12,123 nucleotides of DNA from Nitrosomonas sp. UBA6494 (GTDB taxonomy: Bacteria > Pseudomonadota > Gammaproteobacteria > Burkholderiales > Nitrosomonadaceae), in NCBI GenBank assembly GCA_002435335.1, contig DJMI01000054.1, forward strand, positions 1-12,123. The letters are read 5' to 3'. Of this stretch, positions 1 to 6,880 are shown in pieces; position 1 is the stretch's first letter, and the number at the start of each line of letters is the position of its first letter. A program made the position numbers and the translations under genes. Below the pieces are notes generated by a model. The model did no database searches, had not been told where the DNA came from, and saw only the letters and a list, made by a program, of their open reading frames with translations.

Positions 1-1
1 G

Positions 2-449
2 TGGCTGGATTGGGAGCTTACAAAACATCGCGTCATTCTTGCTGAATTATTCGGCTTGGCATTACCGCCAGTAACGAATACGATCGCCATTTTTGTTGGT
101 AGCTACGGATAGGATACTTTGGCCCGCGCAAAGTGCGCTTCTCATTGCAACATTATTTACTGGGACGATCGACACACATAAATTTGCCATACTCGATCAA
201 TTGCGAATCTATTTTGGCAATGTCACTTCGCTAATGATGGATTAGCCTAAATTGAAACACGCTAAGCATTTTGGAGCGAAGAAACTGAACCAATCAATGG
301 TGATCTGCTGCGTTTAACTCAAGCGGAAGCAATATTATATTATCTATTACGCCGACAATCGCATTCGCAAAAACTTTCACTTGGAACTGGAATATATTGG
401 TTCTGGTTATGTTGAAACCGCAGTTCGAGAAATTGCCGGGTTAATATAA
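2..449 (+). pseudogene. Possible decayed protein-coding gene, family not recognised
   Basis: No intact gene covers the first 588 bases on either strand. On the plus strand, several coding-like stretches follow one another in alternating frames, as in a gene broken by frameshifts and stops. Frame 2 is open from 2 to 109 (contains ELFGLALPPVTNTIAIFVG). Frame 3 is open from 75 to 242 (contains SALLIATLFTG and ILDQLRIYFGNVTSLMMD). Frame 2 is open again from 266 to 412 (contains GDLLRLTQAEAILYYLLR). Frame 3 is open from 318 to the TAA at 447-449 (contains KNFHLELEYIG and ETAVREIAGLI). The first two pieces are hydrophobic, so the ancestor may have been a membrane protein. I do not recognise the family. 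Open stretches of 36 to 56 codons can arise by chance, so this is a tentative call. Bases 450-588 show nothing that I can assign, including no clear terminator for nlpD. Confidence 0.33.
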
Positions 450-588
450 AAACTCTCATTGACTTTAAATCAGTTTTAGCATTTTTATCGATCATCTGAT
501 TTTCCATCTTATTAGTGCGAGCACACGCCGTATCACCGTCAACGAAACCTGGATTATCGTCCGGCGTTAAATGAAGCTTAGAGCAATG

Positions 589-1728
589 CTACGATTGATG
601 GGGCAAATATTCGAGTGGATCGACTGGTTTACTGTTTTTGCGGATTTCGAAATGCAATTGCACTGCATCGCTGTCGGTATTACCCATTTCAGCGATTTTC
701 TGTCCCTTGGTAACTGCTTCGCCTTCCTTTACTAGCAGTTTGTTATTATGCGCATAAGCACTCAGGAAGGTATCATCATGTTTTATAATGATTAAATTTC
801 CGTAACCACGCAATCCGTTACCGCTATAAACGACAACCCCCGACGCTGAAGCTAAAACTGCTTGGCCTGCATGGCCTGATATTTTTACACCTTTTGAATT
901 TTTTGAAAAAGTCGATATAACCCTTCCATCAGTCGGCCATATCCAGTCTGAAACCGATTGATTACCGGCCTGATCGGCTTTATTCGACTCAAACTGCGAT
1001 GCCTCCTCTATTTTTGCTTTTTCGTTAGTAGCTATCGCAGGTACCGGTTGTATTGCAGCAGGCGACGAATTTGCGGATTGCTGCATCCGTGACGTATTCT
1101 GTTCGGAGAAAGGCAATTTTATTGCTTTCGGTCCGGTTTTCACGTTATCGCCAGATGCAGTATCGTTTGAAGTGGCTGCTGGCGAAACAAGCGGTAACGA
1201 ATCCAGCGACTGAGATTCAGTTTCTATTGTAGTTGTAATCGGTTGCTGCGGTAATGAATACAAAGTCGGCTTCCCATCATTTTCCACCGTCGTCGGTAAA
1301 AAAAGGTTTATTTTTTGCCCGGGTCTGATCGAATTCGGATCGCGAATATTGTTCCATTCAACCAGCTTTTTGTAATCAATTCCATGGTTGAGTGCAATCC
1401 CGTATAGCGTATCCCCTTTTTGTACCGTATAAACCTGATTGCTTAACGAATTGGCTTCGTAAGTTTTACTGGACTCGGGTGTCGCATTTTTTACTCTATC
1501 AACTACGGGAACAGGTGGTTGCGTGGTGCTGCAGCCGATTAATACCGCACACATTGCATACAACATAATAGAATGCGCTGATAGCAATGCTGACTTGCTT
1601 TTAAACTGCTCATTAATCAAGCATGCACTACGCCTTCTCGCATGCGTCAACTTTGTGTCGGCTACTATGGAAATAATGTCTTTGAACATGCATCTGAGGG
1701 TCTTATTGTAAACAGCATAATTTGTCAT
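589..1728 (-). CDS. nlpD: NlpD-like outer-membrane lipoprotein with LysM and degenerate LytM (M23) domains
   Basis: Envelope lipoprotein that in the NlpD/EnvC family activates cell-wall amidases during septum splitting. A lipobox, LIGC, puts the lipidated Cys at residue 66. A LysM peptidoglycan-binding domain spans about 99-143 (YTVQKGDTLYGIA to GQKINL). A long Pro/Ser/Thr/Gln-rich linker spans about 144-260, and an M23 domain about 262-374. The M23 metal site looks incomplete. The usual HxxxD is replaced by KISGHAGQA, and the HxH motif reads QLH. This fits a non-catalytic activator rather than an active endopeptidase (family knowledge plus inference). The ATG at 1728 has a good SD (AGGA, about 9 nt upstream), but it leaves 65 residues before the lipobox, far more than a normal signal peptide. 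An in-frame TTG at 1618-1620 would give a leader of about 29 residues with GAGAAGG 12 nt upstream. It follows pcm by 19 nt and is probably co-transcribed with it. Confidence 0.88.
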   Translation of the reverse strand: MTNYAVYNKTLRCMFKDIISIVADTKLTHARRRSACLINEQFKSKSALLSAHSIMLYAMCAVLIGCSTTQPPVPVVDRVKNATPESSKTYEANSLSNQVYTVQKGDTLYGIALNHGIDYKKLVEWNNIRDPNSIRPGQKINLFLPTTVENDGKPTLYSLPQQPITTTIETESQSLDSLPLVSPAATSNDTASGDNVKTGPKAIKLPFSEQNTSRMQQSANSSPAAIQPVPAIATNEKAKIEEASQFESNKADQAGNQSVSDWIWPTDGRVISTFSKNSKGVKISGHAGQAVLASASGVVVYSGNGLRGYGNLIIIKHDDTFLSAYAHNNKLLVKEGEAVTKGQKIAEMGNTDSDAVQLHFEIRKNSKPVDPLEYLPHQS

Positions 1729-1747
1729 TTTAATATTTCCTGCAATA

Positions 1748-2410
1748 CTATTTTTTTACAACCCCTGCTAGCAAAGGAACAAAATTAACCTCTTCTAGTA
1801 CAGTTTCTACATAACCTTGCGCTGTTCGCTCAATGACACACAAATTCTGCTTTTGTGTCCCTTTAGGAAGAACCATTCTTCCGCCAACTTCCAATTGCTC
1901 CAATAACGGTGTCGGAACATGTGCAGTTACTGCCGTTATTATAATACCATCAAACGGTCCTGCCTCCGCCAAACCAAGCATACCATCTGCATGTTTTAAA
2001 TGTATATTTCGGATTTGTAATTCTTGCAGACGAATACGAGTGCGCGTCAGTAACGGCCCGATACGTTCAATGGAATAAACTTTTTTTGCGATTTGCGCCA
2101 GTATTGCAGTTTGATAACCACAACCGGTACCGATTTCCAACACTTTAGTTAAACTTGCATTGGCTCGCAATAGCTCGCTCATACGTGCAACAACCCAGGG
2201 ATTAGAAATCGTTTGCCCGTAATTAATAGGCAAAGCAACATCTTCATAGGCTCTACTAGCCAATGCCTCTTCGACAAAGATATGCCGCGGCACTGCTCCC
2301 ATTATGGTTAGAACGACCTCGTCAGCAATTCCTTGCGCACGCAAGCGCTCTATCATGCGCAGACGCGTCCGTTGCGAAGTCATACCAATGCCAGAATGTC
2401 GGACACTCAT
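1748..2410 (-). CDS. pcm: Protein-L-isoaspartate O-methyltransferase
   Basis: Cytosolic repair enzyme that uses S-adenosylmethionine to methylate L-isoaspartyl residues in aged proteins, starting their reversion to aspartate. The 220-residue length is close to the family norm. The SAM-binding motif I is clear (VLEIGTGCGYQTA, residues 90-102). The conserved helix with RLRAQGI lies near 22-28, the PCMT signature block YGQTIS is at 64-69, and the late FDGIIITAV and GGRMVLPKG strands are present. The active-site loop reads ISNP where most family members have ISQP; the serine is kept. I chose the ATG at 2408-2410 because AGG lies 9 nt upstream. The TTG one codon earlier is possible, and an ATG at 2381-2383 would give a shorter form closer to some homologues. 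It lies 46 nt after surE and 19 nt before nlpD, in the usual surE-pcm-nlpD order of stationary-phase survival genes. Confidence 0.95.
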   Translation of the reverse strand: MSVRHSGIGMTSQRTRLRMIERLRAQGIADEVVLTIMGAVPRHIFVEEALASRAYEDVALPINYGQTISNPWVVARMSELLRANASLTKVLEIGTGCGYQTAILAQIAKKVYSIERIGPLLTRTRIRLQELQIRNIHLKHADGMLGLAEAGPFDGIIITAVTAHVPTPLLEQLEVGGRMVLPKGTQKQNLCVIERTAQGYVETVLEEVNFVPLLAGVVKK

Positions 2411-2456
2411 CAATCAGTACCTATTTCGTAGCAATTCACCTGAATAGCATATCCAA

Positions 2457-3200
2457 CTAGTTCCTAAGCCAGGTTTTAATGAGATCTTGTTGATCATATC
2501 GAGTCAAATCGATCTGCAATGGTGTAACGGATACTCGGTTATGCTCAACAGCATAAAAATCCGTACCTTGCCCAGAATCTTGTGCCGGACCGGCTGCACC
2601 GACCCAATAAACGGTTTCTCCCCGAGGACTGCTGGATTTGATGACCGGTTCAGCTTTATGGCGTCGTCCCAGTCGAGTCACTTCGATACCCTCAAGCAGA
2701 TCATAATCAATATCTGGCACATTGATATTTAACAAAACCGCCCCAGAAAGATGTTGCGCCTTGAAACGCTGTACCATATCAAAAGCAACGCGTGCCGCGG
2801 TCTTATAGTTTCCTTGCGATAGATTAACCAAAGAAACAGCAAACGAAGGAATACCTAACAAAAAACCTTCTGTTGCAGCTGCAACAGTGCCAGAATAAAT
2901 CGTGTCATCGCCCATATTCGCACCTTTGTTAATACCGGAAATGATCATGTCCGGCATCGTGTCCAGCATTCCTGTCACTGCCAAATGAACACAGTCTGTC
3001 GGCGTTCCATTGACATAATAAAAACCGTTATGCGATTTATGCAAGCTTAAAGGGCGATCTAAAGTAAGTGAATTACTGGATCCACTTCGATCTCTCTCGG
3101 GAGCAACCACAATAATTTCTGCAATTTCGGAAAGTACTGATGCAAGACAGGCAAGTCCTGGCGCAAAATAACCGTCGTCGTTACTGAGTAATATGCGCAT
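2457..3200 (-). CDS. surE: 5'/3'-nucleotidase SurE
   Basis: Metal-dependent phosphatase of the SurE family, which removes phosphate from nucleoside 5'- and 3'-monophosphates and contributes to stationary-phase survival. The full set of family motifs is present: the N-terminal metal-binding LLSNDDG (Asp8, Asp9), APERDRSGSSNSLT with Ser39, the NGTPTDCV loop at 64-71, and SGINKGANMGDDTIYSGTVAAA around Asn91. The 247-residue length is typical. The start is set by the family-standard MRILLSNDDG; the Shine-Dalgarno in front of it is poor (only AAAG close by). The gene heads a surE-pcm-nlpD series and lies 96 nt beyond the end of a tRNA-Pro gene, with a candidate promoter in between. Nothing in it looks damaged. 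Confidence 0.97.
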   Translation of the reverse strand: MRILLSNDDGYFAPGLACLASVLSEIAEIIVVAPERDRSGSSNSLTLDRPLSLHKSHNGFYYVNGTPTDCVHLAVTGMLDTMPDMIISGINKGANMGDDTIYSGTVAAATEGFLLGIPSFAVSLVNLSQGNYKTAARVAFDMVQRFKAQHLSGAVLLNINVPDIDYDLLEGIEVTRLGRRHKAEPVIKSSSPRGETVYWVGAAGPAQDSGQGTDFYAVEHNRVSVTPLQIDLTRYDQQDLIKTWLRN

Positions 3201-3266
3201 CTTTAAAAGTTCACAAACCTCATTAAACAGCTAAACGAACAGTTCAGCACACAATACTCGTTTTTA

Positions 3267-3294
3267 ATCATATCAAAAGATATTTATTGTCCAA
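3267..3294 (-). promoter_or_regulatory. Candidate sigma-70-type promoter for surE-pcm-nlpD
   Basis: On the minus strand, TTGGAC (3289-3294) and TATGAT (3267-3272) are separated by 16 nt. The -10 is one base from consensus and the -35 is weak. The site lies between tRNA-Pro and surE, about 65 nt upstream of the surE start. A small ATATC-AAAA-GATAT inverted repeat (3270-3283) overlaps it. This is a pattern match only. Confidence 0.4.
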
Positions 3295-3295
3295 G

Positions 3296-3373
<78 letters not shown>

Positions 3374-3381
3374 AACAATGA

Positions 3382-3409
3382 ATTATAGCAAATACAATGC
3401 ATTTTTAAG
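3382..3409 (-). promoter_or_regulatory. Promoter of tRNA-Pro(GGG)
   Basis: A perfect TATAAT -10 box lies on the minus strand at 3382-3387, with 8 nt between it and the mature tRNA 5' end. A CTTAAA -35-like hexamer at 3404-3409 is 16 nt further upstream. With this spacing transcription would begin at, or within a base or two of, the tRNA 5' end, so the 5' leader would be almost absent. The -10 is convincing; the -35 is weak. Confidence 0.6.
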
Positions 3410-3435
3410 CTTGAGGATCGATTGAGACAAGATTC

Positions 3436-3822
3436 TTATGAACGCAATTGCAACACTATGTTTTTAATTTCGTGCCGGATACGATTTAAATCCGATCTTT
3501 CCATTAACAAAACCGGACTTTCTTGATGCGGGAATGAGGTGCTATTCTCATATTGCTCGTGCTCAAGATGATTTCTAGCACCATTAATGGTAAAGCCACG
3601 ATCATAGAGCAATTCTCTTATTTGCCGAATCAATTCAATTTCTTGAAGCTGATAGTAGCGGCGGTTTCCCCTCCGCTTCACGGGTTTTAATTGAGAAAAC
3701 TCTTGTTCCCAATATCGCAACACATGCGGCTTAACACCACATAGCTGTCCCACTTCTCCAATTGTAAAATACCTCTTGGTTGGAATGGGTTGTTGCGTAT
3801 TATTTATTCGTTTGTTTTCCAT
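3436..3822 (-). CDS. MerR-family transcriptional regulator adjacent to ihfA
   Basis: Small DNA-binding regulator of 128 residues. The N-terminal MerR winged helix-turn-helix is clear: YFTIGEVGQLCGVKPHVLRYWEQEF at residues 18-42, then the wing with KRRGNRRYYQ at 49-58 and the second helix pair to about residue 88. The C-terminal part is short and polar, ending in a likely helix. It has no cysteine cluster of the metal-sensing kind, so the effector is unknown. I chose the ATG at 3820-3822, which has GAGAAG 7 nt upstream. A TTG five codons earlier (3835-3837) is possible but has no better SD. It overlaps the end of ihfA by 23 nt, so the two are almost certainly co-transcribed. A MerR-like gene next to ihfA is a common arrangement in beta- and gammaproteobacteria. 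The targets are unknown. Confidence 0.9.
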   Translation of the reverse strand: MENKRINNTQQPIPTKRYFTIGEVGQLCGVKPHVLRYWEQEFSQLKPVKRRGNRRYYQLQEIELIRQIRELLYDRGFTINGARNHLEHEQYENSTSFPHQESPVLLMERSDLNRIRHEIKNIVLQLRS

Positions 3823-4108
3823 GATAATTCTTCTCAACCAAAGTTTTTAGCTTTTGGCTGGCATGAAATGTAACTACACGGCGCGCAGTAATTGGGATTT
3901 CTTCGCCCGTTTTTGGGTTTCTTCCTGGCCGCTGCGGTTTTGCGCGCAATTGAAAATTACCGAAGCCTGAAAGCTTTACACCTTCACCATTTTGCAAAGC
4001 AATTCGTATTTCTTCATAAAACGATTCAACCATGTCTTTAGCTTCGCGCTTATTAAGACCCACATTTTCAAACAATAAATCCGCTAATTCAGCTTTTGTT
4101 AACGCCAT
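3800..4108 (-). CDS. ihfA: Integration host factor subunit alpha
   Basis: DNA-bending protein that pairs with IhfB to bend specific sites sharply in promoters, replication origins and recombination sites. The 102-residue length is normal. The family signature GFGNFQLRAKPQRPGRNPKTG lies at 48-68, with the DNA-intercalating proline at residue 65 in the beta-arm. GEEIPITARRVVTF follows at 68-81. The N-terminal helices begin MALTKAELADLLFE, the standard IhfA start. GGAG is 6 nt upstream of the ATG. In many proteobacteria ihfA follows pheT directly; here 366 nt separate them, so ihfA may have its own promoter. Its last 23 nt overlap the MerR-like gene. Confidence 0.97.
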   Translation of the reverse strand: MALTKAELADLLFENVGLNKREAKDMVESFYEEIRIALQNGEGVKLSGFGNFQLRAKPQRPGRNPKTGEEIPITARRVVTFHASQKLKTLVEKNYHGKQTNK

Positions 4109-4474
4109 CCTTTACTCCATTTAGTTATTAACAGCTCTCAATTCACTTTTTGCACTAATGCCGCAACACAGTCACATCCAGAAAACTGATTAACACATTA
4201 CCATACTAAAAAAAACACTGTTAACTGCCGGACAATCGTGCCTTACTTCACGTATATTTATGCATTTCTAGTCATTAGAAGCTGCTAGAAAGCGCACTTA
4301 ACGCTACCGATAGGCTATCCGTATAACCGCAATAACGCTGAAACATCTCGACAAAGCCGATATATCATGCATCAACTGTATCTTTTTGCCTTATTATCGC
4401 CTTTTTCGGAAATATTTTCCTTCGATAAGTTACCCAACCAACTGATACCTATGAGTATTTATACCATATCCGCA
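4109..4474. other. Gene-free gap between pheT and ihfA
   Basis: I see no supportable gene in these 366 bases. Upstream of ihfA on the minus strand there is a weak promoter-like pair, TTAACA (4219-4224) and TAATGT (4195-4200), 18 nt apart. At 4265-4291 an inverted repeat TTTCTAG...CTAGAAA encloses a competing shorter one (TTCTA-GTCAT-TAGAA at 4266-4280). A short GATAG-G-CTATC palindrome lies at 4309-4319. None is followed by a T-tract, so none looks like a terminator for pheT. The repeats could be an operator, or nothing. Confidence 0.5.
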
Positions 4475-6841
4475 TCAAGTCCGCAGTACAGCACCAAATT
4501 TATCACTTAAAATATCTACCAAACTTGTCACAGCACAATCGACTTCTTCATCAGTTAAGGTTTTTTCAGTATCCTGTAACAGACAGCGGAATGCAAGGCT
4601 TTTTTTGTTATTTTCCATACCCTTACCGCGATAAATATCAAATAATGATATCTCTGACACAATGGGTGGCTTTGCCGCTAGCAAGCAAGCCAGCAGCGAG
4701 TATACGCTAATATCATTGTCAACAATAACCGCGATATCGCGCCGCACCGCTTGGAATTTGGAAATTTCTTTTGCTATCGGTACTGTTTTATTCAACAACC
4801 CAGTCAGTTCCAACTCAAACAACATTACATTTTTAGGCAAATCATATTTTTTTTGCCAATTAGGATGCAACTCCCCTATCCAACCGATTGCTTTATCAGC
4901 AATACTAATTTGTGCAGATTTACCCGGATGTAATGCAGGATGATCAAATTTCTCAAAATACACGGCATTTTTACCGAACAATACCTCGACATCTGCTTTT
5001 ACATCAAAAAAATCAACAGTTCGTGCGGTTGCTCCCCATTGCTCTGATAAAACATCCCCATAACAAAGTCCCGCCATTTTTTCAATCTGGCGGCAATCAT
5101 GATCCTTGTCGCGTATAAAGCAATAGCCTAATTCAAATAGGCGCACACGAGTCTGTTTCCGGTTCAGATTAAATTGCAAATTGGAAATCAATCCGCCTAT
5201 GAGTGTACTTCGCATCACGTTCATTTGACTGGCTATCGGATTCTTTAATGCGATAGGTGTCGTATTATTGGCGAGATCAAGCTCCCATTCCGCATCAACG
5301 AAAGCATAATTCACGACTTCCTGATAATCCCGCGCCACCATCGATTTTTTAATATCTATCACATCGCTCTTGGTTTCGGCTGTTGCCAACATCACCATAT
5401 CGGCACGCGGATAATGAATCGGAATTCGATCATAGCCGTAGAGTCGCGCTATTTCTTCTATGAAATCCTCTTCAATGGCAAGATCAAAACGATAACTTGG
5501 CGGAAACACACTAAATGCGCCCCCCTTCAACGTATAATCAAATCCTAAACGTTTAAAATATTCACTGATAGTTTGTTGATCGATCTCAATTCCTAGAACT
5601 CGTTTGACACGAGCGATGCGTACCGTTACAGGAATACGCTGCGGTAATTCATTTTTTATTTCAGTAATCGGTCCCGCTTTACCGCCACAAATAGCTCCAA
5701 TCAACTGCGTTGCTCGTTCAAGCACGCATTTTGTCGTAGCAAAATCGACGCCCCGCTCAAATCGATAAGCCGAATCGGAATTAAATCCCAGTTGAAAAGA
5801 TTTTCCGCTAATTACACGCGGATCAAAAAAAGCACTTTCAAGAAATATATCGACAGTTTCCAGGGTAACCCCACTTTCCATACCACCCATTATACCGGCC
5901 AGTGCAAGGGGATTACTGTTATCAGCTATTATCAACATCTGAGTATTTAAATCGATTTGGTTACCGTTCAGTACGGTTAATTGCTCATTAGAAGAAGCGT
6001 ACCGTACATTTATTCCACCATCGATCTTTGCCAAATCAAATGCATGCATAGGCTGACCAGTTTCCAACAGCACATAGTTGGTAATATCAACAATCGGATT
6101 AATCGATCGAATACCGCTACGCTCCAATCGTTGCAGCATCCACAGCGGCGTTGGCACGGAAAGATCAACATCGCGGATAATACGCCCACAATAGAGAGGG
6201 CAAGCATCCGCAGCAATTACCTTGACCGGCATTGTTTCGTTAATAACCTTTGCCACCGGATCCACCGCTGATATTTTCCGATGGGTTGCTGTAATCGCAG
6301 CAACCTCACGCGCAATGCCCCATAGCCCAAGGCAATCGGCACGATTGGGCGTTAAACTCAAGGTAAAAATCCGATCATCCAATGCGTAATAGCTGCGAAA
6401 ATCCTCACCCACCGGCGCATCATGAGGAAGCAGCAAAAGACCGTCCGCAGCATCGCCAATTCCTAATTCTTTAGCTGAACATAGCATGCCGAAAGAATCC
6501 AAACCTCTCAGCTTCGCTTGTTTGATAGCAAAACCAGGCAAATTAGCGCCGACTAGCGCACAAGGTACTTTTACGCCAACGCTGACATTGGGAGCACCGC
6601 AAACAATTTGCAACAAATTATTGTCGGTAGCGCTAGTTTTAACCAAACAAACGCTCAAACGCTCCGCCGCAGGATGCTTCTCTACCGAAACCACCTCTGC
6701 GACAACGACTTTTTCAAACATTGCCGCTACCGATTCAATGCTGTCAACCTCAATACCCGCCATAGTCAATACATGCGCTAACTCTTCACTATTAAGCGGT
6801 GGATTGACAAAGCTACGTAACCAGTTCTCAGAAAATTTCAT
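4475..6841 (-). CDS. pheT: Phenylalanyl-tRNA synthetase beta subunit
   Basis: Large subunit of the alpha2-beta2 enzyme that charges tRNA-Phe; the beta subunit binds the tRNA and edits misacylated Tyr-tRNA-Phe. The 788-residue length matches bacterial PheT (about 790-800). Visible domains in order are: N-terminal MKFSENWLRSFV; the EMAP/OB-type tRNA-binding domain at about 42-130 (KHPAAERLSVC, VCGAPNV, FGMLCSAKELG); the B3/B4 editing region in the 200-380 range (SINPIVDITNYVLLETGQPMH, AGIMGG); the B5 domain around 400-475 (PSYRFDLAIEEDFIEEIARLYGYDRIP); the catalytic-like core; and a C-terminal FDX-ACB anticodon-binding domain from about 695 (FQAVRRDIAV to SDKFGAVLRT). The start is the conserved MKFSENWL. 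It lies 39 nt after pheS with no recognisable SD, so translation may depend on coupling or a weak signal. The gene appears intact. Confidence 0.98.
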   Translation of the reverse strand: MKFSENWLRSFVNPPLNSEELAHVLTMAGIEVDSIESVAAMFEKVVVAEVVSVEKHPAAERLSVCLVKTSATDNNLLQIVCGAPNVSVGVKVPCALVGANLPGFAIKQAKLRGLDSFGMLCSAKELGIGDAADGLLLLPHDAPVGEDFRSYYALDDRIFTLSLTPNRADCLGLWGIAREVAAITATHRKISAVDPVAKVINETMPVKVIAADACPLYCGRIIRDVDLSVPTPLWMLQRLERSGIRSINPIVDITNYVLLETGQPMHAFDLAKIDGGINVRYASSNEQLTVLNGNQIDLNTQMLIIADNSNPLALAGIMGGMESGVTLETVDIFLESAFFDPRVISGKSFQLGFNSDSAYRFERGVDFATTKCVLERATQLIGAICGGKAGPITEIKNELPQRIPVTVRIARVKRVLGIEIDQQTISEYFKRLGFDYTLKGGAFSVFPPSYRFDLAIEEDFIEEIARLYGYDRIPIHYPRADMVMLATAETKSDVIDIKKSMVARDYQEVVNYAFVDAEWELDLANNTTPIALKNPIASQMNVMRSTLIGGLISNLQFNLNRKQTRVRLFELGYCFIRDKDHDCRQIEKMAGLCYGDVLSEQWGATARTVDFFDVKADVEVLFGKNAVYFEKFDHPALHPGKSAQISIADKAIGWIGELHPNWQKKYDLPKNVMLFELELTGLLNKTVPIAKEISKFQAVRRDIAVIVDNDISVYSLLACLLAAKPPIVSEISLFDIYRGKGMENNKKSLAFRCLLQDTEKTLTDEEVDCAVTSLVDILSDKFGAVLRT

Positions 6842-6880
6842 GACAAATCATTGCAATTAACAAGAAAAAACATAAGTGAA

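Noticed and set aside
2411..2413. TTG as the pcm start
   Set aside because: The ATG immediately following has the better spacing from AGG and is the simpler choice; the difference is one residue.
3835..3837. TTG as the start of the MerR-like gene
   Set aside because: The ATG at 3820-3822 has a clear GAGAAG at good spacing; the longer form adds only five residues of unlikely value.
4398..4424. GGAAA-TAT-TTTCC repeat as a terminator for pheT
   Set aside because: The stem is short and AT-rich, and no T-run follows it on the minus strand.
4367..4510. 47-residue plus-strand reading frame (MHQLYLFALLSPFSEIF...) at the pheT 3' end
   Set aside because: No SD, no recognised motif, and it overlaps the conserved C-terminus of pheT on the other strand; such a length is expected by chance.
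5981..6271. 96-codon plus-strand open frame inside pheT
   Set aside because: Antisense shadow of the pheT editing region with no SD or recognisable motif.
6486..6860. 124-codon plus-strand open frame inside pheT
   Set aside because: It is antisense to the strongly conserved tRNA-binding domain of PheT; its composition is a mirror of that gene.
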